NCBI RefSeq assembly: GCF_004571075.1
Contig: NZ_SPQP01000009.1
Location: 62,001 to 126,000 of the forward strand
Reading direction: 5' to 3'
Source: Blastococcus sp. TF02A-35
Lineage (GTDB): Bacteria > Actinomycetota > Actinomycetes > Mycobacteriales > Geodermatophilaceae
DNA: 64,000 nucleotides
Part shown: piece after piece, positions 1 through 9,247 of the stretch
Position numbering within the stretch: the first letter of the stretch is position 1
How the letters are laid out: each line of letters opens with the position of its first letter
The notes under the pieces: model-generated
What the model saw: only the letters and a program-made list of their open reading frames with translations
Told to the model about the DNA's origin: nothing
The model's database searches: none
Position numbers and translations under genes: made by a program

Positions 1-687
1 GAGGACCAGGACGACCCGCTCACCGGTCTGCTCATGGCCGGCATCGAGCTCGCCGGCCTCATGGAGCGGCTGGCCGCCGAGCGCGTCGTCGAGCCGAAGG
101 ACGACCTCACCACGGCGCTGGTCACGACCGAGGTGGACGGCGAGAAGCTCAGCCACCAGGAGATCGCGTCGTTCTTCATCCTGCTGCTGGTCGCCGGCAA
201 CGAGACCACCCGCAACGCCATCTCGCAGGGGCTGCTCGCCCTGCAGGAGCACCCGGAGCAGCGCGCCCGGTGGGTCGCCGAGCCGGAGCTGACCCGCACC
301 GCGGTCGAGGAGATCGTGCGCTGGACCAGCCCGATCACCTGGATGCGGCGGACCGCGACGCAGGACACCGAGCTCAACGGCTACCCGGTCCAGGCCGGCG
401 ACAAGTTCCTGCTCTTCTACGCCGCGGCCAACCGGGACCCGGAGGTGTTCGCCGAGCCGCACCGGTTCGACCTGGCGCGGGACCCCAACCCGCACGTCGG
501 GTTCGGGTCGAAGGGCCCGCACTTCTGCCTCGGGGCGCACCTGGCCCGGCGGGAGCTGGCGGTCACCTTCCGCAAGGTGTTCGAGCAGCTGCCGGACCTG
601 GAGATCACCGGCCCGCCGGCCAGGCTGCGGTCCTCCTTCGTCAACGGCCTCAAGCGGCTGCCCGCCCGGCTCGGGGGCGCCGCATGA
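1..687 (+). CDS. Cytochrome P450, C-terminal part (cut by window start)
   Basis: Haem-thiolate mono-oxygenase; the reading frame is open from base 1, so the N-terminal half lies outside. Visible motifs are the I-helix oxygen-activation motif AGNETT, the K-helix ExxR (EIVR in VEEIVRW) and the haem loop FGSKGPHFCLG with the proximal Cys. The loop has one more residue than the usual FGxGxHxCxG, as in the mycobacterial CYP124/125/142 group that hydroxylates lipid and sterol side chains, so a lipid-type substrate is a reasonable guess only. The stop overlaps the start of a ferredoxin gene (ATGA), which supports a coupled P450-ferredoxin pair. No reductase is visible here. Confidence 0.95.
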   Translation, partial: EDQDDPLTGLLMAGIELAGLMERLAAERVVEPKDDLTTALVTTEVDGEKLSHQEIASFFILLLVAGNETTRNAISQGLLALQEHPEQRARWVAEPELTRTAVEEIVRWTSPITWMRRTATQDTELNGYPVQAGDKFLLFYAAANRDPEVFAEPHRFDLARDPNPHVGFGSKGPHFCLGAHLARRELAVTFRKVFEQLPDLEITGPPARLRSSFVNGLKRLPARLGGAA

Positions 688-902
688 CCCGGATCGCCCT
701 GGACGGGGAGCGGTGCGTGGGGTCCGGTGCCTGCGAGTCGCTGGCGCCGGACTTCTTCGAGGTCGGTGACGACGGCATGGTGGCCGTCCTGCGCGCCGAG
801 CCCGGGCCCGGCGAGGAGCGGGACGTGGCGGCGGCGGTGCAGCAGTGCCCGACGCGGGCGCTGGCGCTGGTGGAGGAACAGCCGGCGGGTGCCGCCGGTT
901 GA
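684..902 (+). CDS. P450-associated [3Fe-4S] ferredoxin
   Basis: 72-residue electron carrier. It has the short-ferredoxin pattern CVGSGAC (C-x5-C, the middle Cys of a 4Fe site missing) followed by a distant CPTRAL, which is typical of the 3Fe-4S ferredoxins that feed electrons to actinobacterial P450s. Its ATG overlaps the P450 stop by 4 bases, so it is very probably the partner of that enzyme. The acidic body and length of about 65-75 residues fit the family. Confidence 0.92.
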   Translation: MTRIALDGERCVGSGACESLAPDFFEVGDDGMVAVLRAEPGPGEERDVAAAVQQCPTRALALVEEQPAGAAG

Positions 903-910
903 GCACGCAC

Positions 911-1198
911 ATGGAGCCCACCGTCATCGACGTCCCCGAGTCCGACCGGTTCGAGATCCGCGACGGTGATCGCGTCCTGGGCCTGGCCGCCTACCAGCGC
1001 AGCGGCGACACCCTCGTCTTCACCCACACCGAGGTCGACCCCGACGCCGGCCAGTCGGGCCTGGGCAGCACCCTGGTGCGGGCCGCGCTCGACGAGGTGC
1101 GGGCCAAGGGCGGGCACGTCGTGCCCCGCTGCTCGTTCGTCGCCGGCTGGATCGAGCGCCACCCGGAGTACGCCGACCTGGTCGCCGACCGCAGCTGA
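911..1198 (+). CDS. Small GNAT-like N-acetyltransferase (NATD1/YjdJ type)
   Basis: 95 residues. The sequence covers only the core of the GNAT fold: a beta strand with VFTHTEVDPDAGQSGLGSTL, where the Q/SGLGS loop is the acetyl-CoA pyrophosphate-binding site, then VVPRCSFVAGWIERHPEY, the conserved ending of the NATD1 (PF14542) group. The acceptor is unknown. It begins 8 bases after the ferredoxin stop and may share that transcript. A strong hairpin follows. Confidence 0.85.
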   Translation: MEPTVIDVPESDRFEIRDGDRVLGLAAYQRSGDTLVFTHTEVDPDAGQSGLGSTLVRAALDEVRAKGGHVVPRCSFVAGWIERHPEYADLVADRS

Positions 1199-1209
1199 TC
1201 CGACCACCG

Positions 1210-1245
1210 CCGAGGGCGGGACGGCCCAGGCCGTCCCGCCCTCGG
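1210..1245. terminator. Bidirectional hairpin between convergent genes
   Basis: A perfect 15-bp stem (1210-1224 with 1231-1245, CCGAGGGCGGGACGG and its complement) and a 6-base loop lie between the acetyltransferase on + and the VOC gene on -. There is no U-tract, as is usual in high-GC actinobacteria. Confidence 0.75.
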
Positions 1246-1250
1246 TCGTC

Positions 1251-1760
1251 TCAGAGGACCTGGTGGCCGTACATCTCGCCGAGCGGGTCGGCGATGAGCT
1301 CGATGCGGGCGCCGTCGGGGTCGCGGAAGTAGACCGAGACGCCGCTGTGCACCTCGTGCTCGACGCCGGCCTCCGTGAGCCGCTCGACCAGCTTCTCCCA
1401 GCGCTCGGGGTCGACGCTGATGGCCATGTGGTGCAGCCCGCCGAGCACCTCGGCGTAGGGGCCGACGTCCAGGCCGGGGAAGTCGAAGAACGCCAGCAGG
1501 TTGCCGTTGCCGATGTCGAAGAAGAAGTGCGACGAGCCGGGGTAGTCGCGGTTCTCGATCAGCTCGGTGAGCGGGAAGCCGAGCACGTCCTGGTAGAAGC
1601 GCACGGTCCGCTCCACGTCGCTGCTGATCAGCGCCGTGTGGTGGAGGCCGCGCGCGGTCGAGGCGGGGCGCTCGCCGGCCGGGCGCAGGTGCGCCTCGCG
1701 GATGCGGGCGCGCGCGGCCTCGAGCGCGTCCAGGTCACGGGTGCTCTCGGTGGTGCTCAC
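1251..1760 (-). CDS. VOC family (glyoxalase/bleomycin-resistance/dioxygenase) protein
   Basis: 169 residues, one vicinal-oxygen-chelate unit of two beta-alpha-beta-beta-beta modules. The first module begins GLHHTALISSDVERTVRFYQ (metal His and the FY dyad), the second GLHHMAISVDPERWEKLVER (metal His), and the last strand DGARIELIADP carries the metal Glu. About 35 N-terminal residues precede the domain. The GTG start follows GAGGAGG. The family includes dioxygenases, isomerases and lyases, so the substrate cannot be named. It lies downstream of and co-directional with the XRE gene, about 70 bases apart. Confidence 0.85.
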   Translation of the reverse strand: MSTTESTRDLDALEAARARIREAHLRPAGERPASTARGLHHTALISSDVERTVRFYQDVLGFPLTELIENRDYPGSSHFFFDIGNGNLLAFFDFPGLDVGPYAEVLGGLHHMAISVDPERWEKLVERLTEAGVEHEVHSGVSVYFRDPDGARIELIADPLGEMYGHQVL

Positions 1761-1832
1761 GCGGGAGGTCCTCCTCGAAGTCGGCGTCTGACCGGCTGAA
1801 CTCCTCGTCGCGCGGAGTCCTTCCCGGATGGC

Positions 1833-2102
1833 TCAGGCGGTGAGCGCCGCGCCGTCCGTGGGCGCGGCGAGGTCCTGCACCAGCCCGTCCAGGGGCAGGT
1901 CGAGCGCGGCGGCCAGGGCGGCGACGGTGAAGAACGCGGGCGTCGGCACGCGCCCGGACTCGATCTTGCGCAGCGCCTCGAGGCTCACGCCCGAGGCGGC
2001 CGACACCTCGGCGGGGGTCCGGCGGCCACGGGCCTCGCGCAGCAGCGCCCCGAGGCGCCGGCCGCGCTCGCGATCCTCGGCGCTCAGCGGGGGACGGACC
2101 AT
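1833..2102 (-). CDS. XRE-family helix-turn-helix regulator
   Basis: 89-residue DNA-binding protein made almost entirely of one HTH_3 domain: LGALLREARGRRTPAEVSAA, then the recognition helix around SGVSLEALRKIESGR and the PAFFTVAALAAALDLPLDGL helices. It has no effector domain. It is divergent from the methionine aminopeptidase gene with only 54 bases between the starts. That gap holds two TACCGG repeats, so autoregulation and control of the neighbour are likely but inferred. Confidence 0.88.
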   Translation of the reverse strand: MVRPPLSAEDRERGRRLGALLREARGRRTPAEVSAASGVSLEALRKIESGRVPTPAFFTVAALAAALDLPLDGLVQDLAAPTDGAALTA

Positions 2103-2156
2103 GGCCGTGATAGTAATACCGGGATAGCTTTACCGGAACCCATCGAGGAGAGTGCC
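2103..2156. promoter_or_regulatory. Divergent promoter region of XRE gene and map, with TACCGG direct repeats
   Basis: On the - strand a TACTAT -10 box sits 7 bases before the XRE ATG, which implies a leaderless message. On the + strand TAGTAAT and GATAGCTT are possible -10 boxes, followed by GGAGA before the map GTG. Two TACCGG repeats start at 2117 and 2131, 14 bases apart; this AT-rich patch stands out from the surrounding GC-rich DNA. They are plausible sites for the XRE protein. Confidence 0.55.
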
Positions 2157-2927
2157 GTGATCGAGCTCCGCACCCCCGGCGAGCTGGACGCCATGCGCGC
2201 CGCCGGAGCGGTGGTCGCCGACATGCACGCCGCGGTCCGCGCGATCGCGGCACCGGGCGTGCGCCTGACCCAGCTCGACGCGGTGGCCCGCGACGTGCTC
2301 GCCGACGCGGGCGCCACCTCGCCGTTCCTCGGCTACGCGCCGCTGCCGACCACCCCGCCGTTCCCGGGGGTGCTGTGCCTGTCGGTGAACGACGTCGCCC
2401 TGCACGGCATCCCGACCCCGGACACCCTGCAGGACGGTGACCTGCTCAGCGTCGACGCCGGCGCCGTCCTCGACGGCTGGGTCGGCGACGCGGCCATCAC
2501 CTTCCCGGTCGGCACCCCCCGGCCCGAGGACCTGGAGCTGGTCGCCACCACCGAGCGCGCACTGGCGGCCGGGATCGCGGCGGCGGTCGTCGGCAACCGG
2601 GTCGGCGACATCTCGGCCGCCATCGGCGCGGTCGGGCGGGCCGGCGGCTGCGGCATCAACACCGACCAGGGCGGGCACGGTGTGGGCCGCACCATGCACG
2701 AGGCGCCGTCGGTGCCGAACGAGGGCCGCGCGGGGCGTGGCGTGCCGCTGCGGGCCGGGCTGGTCATCGCCATCGAGCCGTGGTTCCTCGCGGGGGGCGA
2801 CGACGGCTACACCGTCGACGCCGACGGCTGGACGCTGCGCAGCGCCGACGGCAGCCGCGCCGCCCACGTCGAGCACACCGTCGCCGTCACCGCCGACGGC
2901 CCGAGGATCCTCACCGCACCTCGCTGA
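2157..2927 (+). CDS. map: Type I methionine aminopeptidase
   Basis: 256 residues. Removes the initiator Met from nascent proteins; a di-metal enzyme of the pita-bread fold. Visible ligands are two Asp in SVDAGAVLDGWVGDAAITF, the His in GGHGVGRTMHEAPSVPN, the Glu of VIAIEPW and the Glu of HVEHTVAVT. The start GTG is preceded by GGAGAGTGCC. Actinobacteria usually carry two map genes. This copy, paired with an XRE regulator rather than the ribosomal/adk cluster, is probably the accessory one. Confidence 0.95.
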   Translation: MIELRTPGELDAMRAAGAVVADMHAAVRAIAAPGVRLTQLDAVARDVLADAGATSPFLGYAPLPTTPPFPGVLCLSVNDVALHGIPTPDTLQDGDLLSVDAGAVLDGWVGDAAITFPVGTPRPEDLELVATTERALAAGIAAAVVGNRVGDISAAIGAVGRAGGCGINTDQGGHGVGRTMHEAPSVPNEGRAGRGVPLRAGLVIAIEPWFLAGGDDGYTVDADGWTLRSADGSRAAHVEHTVAVTADGPRILTAPR

Positions 2928-3014
2928 CCGCCGGCTCCGGGACAGGTCCCGCAGCGGGACTCGTCCGGCGGACGCCACGACCGGGATGCGGAGCGGGTCT
3001 GAGAGGGTCATCGC

Positions 3015-3890
3015 ATGGGCCTCGACCGTGCGGTGCTCTTCCGGATGGCCACCAGCGCGCGGCTCGAGCGTGCTGTGCGGTCCCGCGCGACCGGTGAGCG
3101 GCTCGCGTGGCGGGCAGCGTCCCGCTACGTCGCCGGCCGGACCCGCTCCGACGCCCTTGCCGCCGTCGACCGTCTGCTGGCGCAGGGGCACGGCGTGAGC
3201 GTGGACCTGTTCGGTGAGCTCGTGACCGACGTGGGCACCGCGACCGACGTGGTCGAGCACTACCGCTCGCTGGCGGTGGCGCTGCCTCCGCCCCCTGCGG
3301 AGGTCTGGCTGTCGGTGGACCTCACCCATCTCGCGCTGGACGTCGACCCACCGGGTACGGCGGACCGGCTCGCCGCGATCGCGCAGGCCCTGCCACCGGG
3401 ACGGCGGCTCCAGGTCGGTGCGGAGGACCTGCGCCGCACCGACGCCGTGCTGTCCTGCGTGCTCGACGTCGCCGGTCGCGGGCTGGCGGACAGGCTCGGA
3501 GCCACGGTGCAGGCCAACCTGGTCCGCTCACCCGCCGACGCGGACGCGCTGGCCGCCGCCGGGGTGCACGTCCGCCTGGTCAAGGGGGCCTACGTGGAGG
3601 CCTCCGGAGTGCACGCCTACGGGGAGCCGACCGACGTCGCCTACCTCCGTCTGGCCTTCCGCCTGGCCGAGCAGCGTGCCGCATGGTCGATGGCCACCCA
3701 CGACGGCCGGCTGCGCGAGGCGCTGCTGCTGGCCGTCGGGCCGGTGACGGTGGAGCAGCTGCTCGGGGTGCGGCCCGAGACGCTGGGCGACCTGCGGGAG
3801 CGCGGAGTCCCCAGCCGGGTCTACGTCCCCTACGGCCAGGACTGGTTCCGCTACTGGATGCGCCGAGTGGCCGAGTCGCGGGGCGCGTAG
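3015..3890 (+). CDS. Proline dehydrogenase
   Basis: 291 residues, a monofunctional FAD enzyme (PF01619) oxidising L-proline to delta-1-pyrroline-5-carboxylate. The sequence shows the TIM-barrel strands VSVDLFGELVTD, VQANLVRS, VRLVKGAYVEA (catalytic Lys/Arg strand), WSMATHDGR and the diagnostic C-terminal SRVYVPYGQDWFRYWMRRVAE, which binds the proline carboxylate. The ATG at 3015 follows GAGAGGG. The partner P5C dehydrogenase, often adjacent in actinobacteria, is not beside it. The aldehyde dehydrogenase at 13935 looks like a different subfamily. Confidence 0.93.
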   Translation: MGLDRAVLFRMATSARLERAVRSRATGERLAWRAASRYVAGRTRSDALAAVDRLLAQGHGVSVDLFGELVTDVGTATDVVEHYRSLAVALPPPPAEVWLSVDLTHLALDVDPPGTADRLAAIAQALPPGRRLQVGAEDLRRTDAVLSCVLDVAGRGLADRLGATVQANLVRSPADADALAAAGVHVRLVKGAYVEASGVHAYGEPTDVAYLRLAFRLAEQRAAWSMATHDGRLREALLLAVGPVTVEQLLGVRPETLGDLRERGVPSRVYVPYGQDWFRYWMRRVAESRGA

Positions 3891-3975
3891 CCGAGCCACC
3901 GCCCGGCGCCGACCTGCGCGCCCCTGCGCCCGTTCCGGCCGGACCCCGCGGCACGGCCCGTGCCAGCTGACCGGA

Positions 3976-5112
3976 TCAGCCCAGCGCCTGCTCCAGGTCG
4001 GCGAGCAGGTCCTCGACGTCCTCGATGCCGACCGACAGCCGGACGAGGTCGGCCGGCACCTCCAGCGGTGACCCGGCGGCGCTGGCGTGGGTCATCCGGC
4101 CCGGGTGCTCGATGAGCGACTCCACGCCGCCGAGCGACTCGGCCAGGGTGAACAGCCGCGTGCGCTCGCAGACCCGCAGCGCCGCGTCCTCGCCGCCGGA
4201 GAGGCGGAAGGAGATCATCCCGCCGAAGCCGGACATCTGCTTCGCCGCGACCTCGTGGCCGGGGTGGTCGGGCAGGCCGGGGTACAGCACCGTCGCGACG
4301 TCCGGCCGGCCGACGAGGAACTCCGCGACCCGGGCGGCGTTCGCGCAGTGCCGGTCCATCCGGACGCCGAGCGTCTTGAGGCTGCGCAACACCATCCAGG
4401 AGTCGAACGGTCCGGCGACCGCGCCCATGGCGTTGTGGTTGTAGGCCAGCTGCTCGCCCAGCGCGGCGTCCCGGGTGACCAGGGCGCCCCCGACGACGTC
4501 GGAGTGGCCGCCCAGGTACTTGGTCGTCGAGTGCACGACGACGTCGGCGCCGAGGGTCAGCGGCCGCTGCAGGTACGGCGAGGCGAACGTGTTGTCGACG
4601 ACGAGCAGCGCCCCGGCCTCGTGGGCGATCGCCGCCGTCGCCTCGATGTCGGTGATGTTGAGCAGCGGGTTGCTGGGGGTCTCGCACCAGACCACCCGGG
4701 TCGTCGGGCGGATCGCCGCGCGCAGCGCCTCGGGGTCGGCCAGGTCGACCGGAGTGTGCTCCAACCCCCACTCCGACAGCACGCGGGAGATCAGCCGGAA
4801 CGTGCCGCCGTAGGCGTCCCCGCCGAGGACGACGTGGTCGCCCGACCGGCAGGCGGTGCGCAGCAGGGTGTCCTCGGCGGCCAGGCCGGAGGCGAACGCC
4901 AGCGCCGTCGTGCCCTCCTCCAGGGCGGCCAGCGCGGCGTGCAGGGTGTCCCGGGTCGGGTTGCCGCTGCGGCTGTACTCGTAGCCCCCGCGCAGCCCGC
5001 CGACGCCGTCCTGCTTGTAGGTGGTCGTCAGGTGCAGCGGCGGGATCACCGCGCCGGTGGCCGGGTCGGGGTCCTGGCCCGCGTGGATGGCGCGGGTGTT
5101 GAAGCCGGTCAT
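3976..5112 (-). CDS. metB: Cystathionine gamma-synthase / gamma-lyase-type enzyme
   Basis: 378 residues, Cys/Met-metabolism PLP enzyme. Key features are the N-terminal TRAIHAGQDPDPATGAVIPP, the substrate motif YEYSRSGNPTRDTLHAALA, and the PLP lysine in HSTTKYLGGHSDVVGGA. Together with the preceding cystathionine beta-synthase it forms a transsulfuration pair. Beside CBS the physiological role may be either direction (cystathionine synthesis or cleavage), which sequence alone does not settle. Its ATG overlaps the CBS stop by 4 bases, which indicates translational coupling. Confidence 0.93.
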   Translation of the reverse strand: MTGFNTRAIHAGQDPDPATGAVIPPLHLTTTYKQDGVGGLRGGYEYSRSGNPTRDTLHAALAALEEGTTALAFASGLAAEDTLLRTACRSGDHVVLGGDAYGGTFRLISRVLSEWGLEHTPVDLADPEALRAAIRPTTRVVWCETPSNPLLNITDIEATAAIAHEAGALLVVDNTFASPYLQRPLTLGADVVVHSTTKYLGGHSDVVGGALVTRDAALGEQLAYNHNAMGAVAGPFDSWMVLRSLKTLGVRMDRHCANAARVAEFLVGRPDVATVLYPGLPDHPGHEVAAKQMSGFGGMISFRLSGGEDAALRVCERTRLFTLAESLGGVESLIEHPGRMTHASAAGSPLEVPADLVRLSVGIEDVEDLLADLEQALG

Positions 5113-6515
5113 GCCCCGACCGTAGGCGCGGGGCCGGCGGACGACACACCGGCGAGGTGCCCGAGCACGTCCTGGCGGGTGACGACGCCGGCGGGCTTGC
5201 CGTCGACGTGCACCAGCAGCGCGTCGGCGTGCCCGAGCTCGTGCACCGCCACGGTCACCGGCTCGCCCGAGCCGATGATCGGCAGCGGGGGCGACATGTG
5301 CTTCTCCACCCGGTCCGACAGCGTCGCCCGCCCGGCGAACACGGCGTCCAGCAGCGTCTTCTCGTCGACCGAGCCGACCACCTCACCGGCGGTGACCGGC
5401 GGCTCCGCGCGGACGACCGGCAGCTGGCTGACGCCGTACTCGCGGAGGATGTCGATGGCGTCGCGCACCGTCTCGTTGGGGTGCGTGTGCACGAGCGGCG
5501 GGGTCTCGCCGGACTTGTCCAGCAGCTCGCCGACGGTCGTGCCCGACGTGGCCTCGAGGAAGCCGTAGTCGGCCATCCACGTGTCGTTGAAGATCTTGTT
5601 CAGGTAGCCGCGGCCACCGTCGGGCAGCAGGACCACCAGGACGTCGTCCTTGGTCAGGCGCTCGGCCACCCGCAGCGCGGCGGCCACCGCCATCCCGCAG
5701 GAGCCGCCCACGAGCAGCCCCTCCTCGCGGGCCAGCCGGCGGGTCATGGCGAAGGAGTCGCCGTCGGAGACCGCGACGATCTCGTCGGCGACCTCCTGGT
5801 CGTAGGTGGACGGCCAGAAGTCCTCGCCGACGCCCTCGACCAGGTACGGGCGTCCGGTGCCACCGGAGTACACCGAGCCCTCGGGGTCGGCGCCGATGAC
5901 CTGCACGCGCCCGCCGGACTGCTCCTTGAGGTACCGGCCGACGCCGCTGATCGTCCCGCCCGTGCCGGCCCCGGTGACGAAGTGGCTGATCCGGCCCTCG
6001 GTCTGCGCCCAGATCTCGGGGCCGGTGGTCTCGTAGTGCGACCGCGGGTTGTTCGGGTTCGAGTACTGGTCGGGCTTCCAGGCGCCGGGAGTCTCGCGGG
6101 CCAGCCGGTCGGACACCGAGTAGTAGGACCGCGGGTCGGCGGGGTCGACCGCGGTGGGGCAGACGACGACCTCGGCGCCGTAGGCCTTGAGCACGTTGAT
6201 CTTCTCCTGCCCGACCTTGTCGGGGCACACGAAGATGCAGCGGTAGCCGCGCTGCTGGGCGACCAGGGCCAGGCCGATGCCGGTGTTCCCGCTGGTCGGC
6301 TCCACGATCGTGCCGCCGGGCCGCAGCTCGCCGCTGGCCTCGGCCGCGTCGACCATCCGCACGGCGATCCGGTCCTTCACCGAGCCGCCGGGGTTGAAGT
6401 ACTCGACCTTGGCCAGCACCAGTGGGGCGTCGGGGCCCAGGTCGCGGGTCACCGAGGTGAGCCGCACGAGCGGGGTGTTGCCGACGAGCTCGATGACGTT
6501 CTCGGAGTACTGCAC
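5109..6515 (-). CDS. cbs: Cystathionine beta-synthase
   Basis: 468 residues. Condenses serine (or O-acetylserine) and homocysteine to cystathionine with PLP. The start is taken at GTG ([19 protein letters not shown]), which fits family N-termini; the frame stays open further upstream without homology. The PLP Lys lies in [16 protein letters not shown], the substrate loop in [13 protein letters not shown] and the phosphate-binding loop in [11 protein letters not shown]. Two C-terminal CBS (Bateman) repeats follow: from about [16 protein letters not shown], and ending [19 protein letters not shown]. It is the first gene of the CBS-metB operon and divergent from an aldo/keto reductase. Confidence 0.95.
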   Translation of the reverse strand: MQYSENVIELVGNTPLVRLTSVTRDLGPDAPLVLAKVEYFNPGGSVKDRIAVRMVDAAEASGELRPGGTIVEPTSGNTGIGLALVAQQRGYRCIFVCPDKVGQEKINVLKAYGAEVVVCPTAVDPADPRSYYSVSDRLARETPGAWKPDQYSNPNNPRSHYETTGPEIWAQTEGRISHFVTGAGTGGTISGVGRYLKEQSGGRVQVIGADPEGSVYSGGTGRPYLVEGVGEDFWPSTYDQEVADEIVAVSDGDSFAMTRRLAREEGLLVGGSCGMAVAAALRVAERLTKDDVLVVLLPDGGRGYLNKIFNDTWMADYGFLEATSGTTVGELLDKSGETPPLVHTHPNETVRDAIDILREYGVSQLPVVRAEPPVTAGEVVGSVDEKTLLDAVFAGRATLSDRVEKHMSPPLPIIGSGEPVTVAVHELGHADALLVHVDGKPAGVVTRQDVLGHLAGVSSAGPAPTVGA

Positions 6516-6576
6516 GTCCCCATCCCACCAGACGACGCGGTGGCGGGTGGCGGAACCGGGCGACGAGGATGCGGCC

Positions 6577-7593
6577 ATGACCTCTCCTGCGGGCCCTCGC
6601 ACCCTCGGCGACCTCACCGTCTCCGCCCTCGGCCTCGGCTGCATGGGCATGAGCCAGATGTACGGCACCGCCGACCGGACGGAGTCCATCGCGACCATCC
6701 ACCGCGCGCTGGACCTCGGCGTCACCTTCCTGGACACCTCCGACGTCTACGGCGACGGGCACAACGAGGAGCTCGTGGGGGAGGCGATCGCCGGGCGCCG
6801 CGACGAGGTCCAGCTGGCGACGAAGTTCTCGCTGTCGCGGACGCCCGACGGCGGGATGCGCATCGACGGCCGCCCGGAGAACGTCCGCGCGTGCGCCGAG
6901 GCGAGCCTGCGCCGGCTGGGGGTCGACGTGATCGACCTCTACTACCAGCACCGGGTCGACCCCCGGGTGCCGATCGAGGACACCGTCGGCGCCATGGCCG
7001 AGCTGGTCGAGCAGGGCAAGGTGCGCCACCTCGGCCTCTCGGAGGCCAGCGCCGCCTCGATCCGCCGCGCGGTGGCGGTCCACCCGATCGCCGCGCTGCA
7101 GAGCGAGTGGTCGCTGTGGACCCGTGACCTGGAGGTGGCCGGCGACGGCGGGGAGACCGTCCTGGGGGTGGCCCGCGAGCACGGCATCGGCATCGTGCCG
7201 TTCAGCCCGCTCGGCCGCGGCTTCCTCACCGGCGCCATCACCAGCCCCGACGACTTCGCCGAGGACGACTGGCGCCGCGGCCACCCCCGCTTCACCGGCG
7301 AGGCGTTCCGGAGCAACCTGCGGCTGGTCGAGGCCGTCCGCGAGCTCGCGGCCGCGAAGGGGGTCGCCCCGGGCCAGCTCGCCCTCGCCTGGGTGCTGGC
7401 GCAGGGCGAGGACGTCGTCCCGATCCCCGGCACCAAGCGGCGCAGCTACCTGGAGGAGAACGCGGCCGCGGTGGCCGTCGAGCTGTCCGCGGACGACCTG
7501 GCCCGGCTGGACGCCATCGCCCCGCCCGGGGTCGCCGCCGGTGGCCGCTACGTCGACTCCGGCTACGCCTACGGCAACAGCCCCGAGCGGTGA
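6577..7593 (+). CDS. Aldo/keto reductase
   Basis: 338-residue NADPH-dependent TIM-barrel oxidoreductase. The catalytic tetrad is visible: Asp and Tyr in [18 protein letters not shown], Lys in QLATKFSLS, His in [10 protein letters not shown]. The C-terminal [17 protein letters not shown] binds the NADPH 2'-phosphate. It resembles the AKR13/YakC-like group. The ATG at 6577 is chosen because GACGAGG lies before it and family members start at (x)[19 protein letters not shown]. Its stop overlaps the xylulokinase start (GTGA). Substrate unknown, possibly a sugar-derived aldehyde or ketone given the neighbour. Confidence 0.92.
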   Translation: MTSPAGPRTLGDLTVSALGLGCMGMSQMYGTADRTESIATIHRALDLGVTFLDTSDVYGDGHNEELVGEAIAGRRDEVQLATKFSLSRTPDGGMRIDGRPENVRACAEASLRRLGVDVIDLYYQHRVDPRVPIEDTVGAMAELVEQGKVRHLGLSEASAASIRRAVAVHPIAALQSEWSLWTRDLEVAGDGGETVLGVAREHGIGIVPFSPLGRGFLTGAITSPDDFAEDDWRRGHPRFTGEAFRSNLRLVEAVRELAAAKGVAPGQLALAWVLAQGEDVVPIPGTKRRSYLEENAAAVAVELSADDLARLDAIAPPGVAAGGRYVDSGYAYGNSPER

Positions 7594-8927
7594 GCCGGGA
7601 CGTCGTCCTCGGCGCCGACCTGGGCACCAGCGGGCTGAAGCTGGTCGCGCTCGACGTCGCCGGTGCCGTGGTGGCCGAGGCGGAGTCCGGCTACGCGCTG
7701 GAGCGCCCCGCGCCCGACCGGGCCGAGATCGAGGTCGCCGTCTGGCGGGGGGCGTTCGACTCGGCCCTGGCCGCCCTCGACCTCGAGGGCGGCCAGGTGC
7801 TGGCGCTCGGCCTCTCGGGGCAGATGCACGGTGCCGTGCTGGTCGACGACGCCGGCCGGCCGCTGCGGCCGGCCGTGCTCTGGCCCGACGCCCGTGCCGC
7901 GGCGCAGCTCGCCCGGTGGCGCCGGCTGCGGCCGGACGACCGCGCGGCGCTGGCCAACCCGCTGGTCCCCGGCATGACCGGGCCGGTCCTGGCCTGGCTG
8001 GCCGAGCACGAGCCGGCGCTCGTGCGCCGTGCCGCCAAGGTCCTGCTGCCCAAGGACGCCCTGCGCGCCTCGCTCGTCCCGGGCGGGCCGCTGGGCACCG
8101 ACCGCAGCGACGCCTCCGGGACGCTGCTCTGGGACGTCCCCCTGGACGCGTGGTCGGGGGCGGCGGCCCGGTCGGCGGGGGTCCCCTTCGACCTGCTGCC
8201 GGGGGTGCTGCCCTCGACGGAGGTGGTCGGGACCGCGCCGCTGCCGGTGGGGGAGGTGCCGGTCGTCGTCGGCGGCGCGGACACCCCGCTGGCCCTCCTC
8301 GCCGCCGGCACCGGTGACCAGCTGCAGGTGAACCTGGGGACCGGCGCGCAGGTGCTGCTGCCGGGCTGGGCCCCCGCGCCGGCCGACGACCCCGTGGTGC
8401 ACGGCTACGCCGACACCGGCGAGGGCTGGTACGCGATGGCCGCGCTGCGCAACGGCGGCTCGGCCTGGGAGTGGGTGTGCGGGGTGCTCGGGCTCTCCTG
8501 GCCGGAGCTGTTCGCCGCCGCGGCGTCGGTGCCGGACGCCGGGGGAGCGGTGTTCCGGCCGTTCCTCACGGGTGAGCGCGGCGGTGTGGCCGGCCCCGAC
8601 GACCGCGGGGGGTGGGACGGCCTCGGCGCCGGCACGACCCGGGCGCACCTGGCCCGGGCCGCCGTCGAGGGCGTGGTCCGTGCGGTCGGGGCGGCGGCCG
8701 CGCTGCTCGACGCCCCGGACGACGGCGCACCGGTGGTCCTCACCGGTGGGGGCACCCGGTCGGCGCTGGTGCAGCAGCTCCTCGCCGACGACCTGCGCCG
8801 CCCGGTGCGCCACCTCGCGCTGCGCAGCGCCTCGGCGGTCGGTGCGGCGCTGCTGGCGGCGTCGGCCGCCGGTCTGCCCGTCGAGCCGGAGCGGGCGCCG
8901 GGCCCGGTGGTCGAGCCGCGCGGCTGA
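7590..8927 (+). CDS. xylB: Xylulokinase (FGGY sugar kinase)
   Basis: 445 residues. Phosphorylates D-xylulose to xylulose 5-phosphate. The ATP/phosphate loop is [29 protein letters not shown] is the xylulokinase substrate strand (QMHG is specific for the XylB group). Further motifs are the Asp in [27 protein letters not shown], and the FGGY C-terminal [19 protein letters not shown] with [13 protein letters not shown]. It is coupled to the aldo/keto reductase by a 4-base overlap. No xylose isomerase or transporter is nearby. Confidence 0.93.
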   Translation: MSRDVVLGADLGTSGLKLVALDVAGAVVAEAESGYALERPAPDRAEIEVAVWRGAFDSALAALDLEGGQVLALGLSGQMHGAVLVDDAGRPLRPAVLWPDARAAAQLARWRRLRPDDRAALANPLVPGMTGPVLAWLAEHEPALVRRAAKVLLPKDALRASLVPGGPLGTDRSDASGTLLWDVPLDAWSGAAARSAGVPFDLLPGVLPSTEVVGTAPLPVGEVPVVVGGADTPLALLAAGTGDQLQVNLGTGAQVLLPGWAPAPADDPVVHGYADTGEGWYAMAALRNGGSAWEWVCGVLGLSWPELFAAAASVPDAGGAVFRPFLTGERGGVAGPDDRGGWDGLGAGTTRAHLARAAVEGVVRAVGAAAALLDAPDDGAPVVLTGGGTRSALVQQLLADDLRRPVRHLALRSASAVGAALLAASAAGLPVEPERAPGPVVEPRG

Positions 8928-9018
8928 GCGCGGCGCATGGAACCCGTGCGCCCCGGGCACCGTTTCCCCACCAGCGGGGCCGACCACGGCTCCGGCGAGG
9001 AGAGGAGGCGAGCTTCCC

Positions 9019-9204
9019 ATGGCGTCGCTGTTCAACAAGGTCGTCCAGTTCGCCAACAGCCCCAAGGGCAAGCAGGCGATCCAGCAGGCCACGACCAAGG
9101 CGCAGGAGCTGGCCAAGGACCCGAAGACGCGGGCGAAGATCGACGACGTCCGCCGGCGGTTCCAGGGCGGCGGCCGCGGTACCGGGGGCGGCACCGCGCA
9201 CTGA
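9019..9204 (+). CDS. Small lysine/glutamine-rich protein of unknown function
   Basis: 61 residues, begins MASLFNKVVQFANSPKGKQA, then TTKAQELAKDPKTRAKIDDV and a glycine-rich tail GGGRGTGGGTAH. It is preceded by an excellent ribosome site (GGAGAGGAGG at about 8999-9008, 11 bases from the ATG), so it is a real, well-translated gene. It looks like one basic amphipathic helical segment plus a flexible end; no transmembrane segment. Similar short proteins occur as conserved hypotheticals in actinobacteria; function not known. Confidence 0.8.
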   Translation: MASLFNKVVQFANSPKGKQAIQQATTKAQELAKDPKTRAKIDDVRRRFQGGGRGTGGGTAH

Positions 9205-9212
9205 CCGGTCGG

Positions 9213-9247
9213 GGCCGGCCCGCCGCTCAGGCGGGAGCGGGCCGGCC
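9213..9247. terminator. Hairpin between convergent small protein gene and hisN
   Basis: An 11-bp inverted repeat (GGCCGGCCCGC at 9213-9223, complement at 9237-9247) with an internal CGC/GCG pair spans the hisN stop codon. It is a likely two-way terminator without U-tract. Confidence 0.55.

Noticed and set aside
3950-3964. GGCACG...CGTGCC as a terminator after proline dehydrogenase
   Set aside because: Only a 6-bp stem with a 3-base loop; too weak to call.
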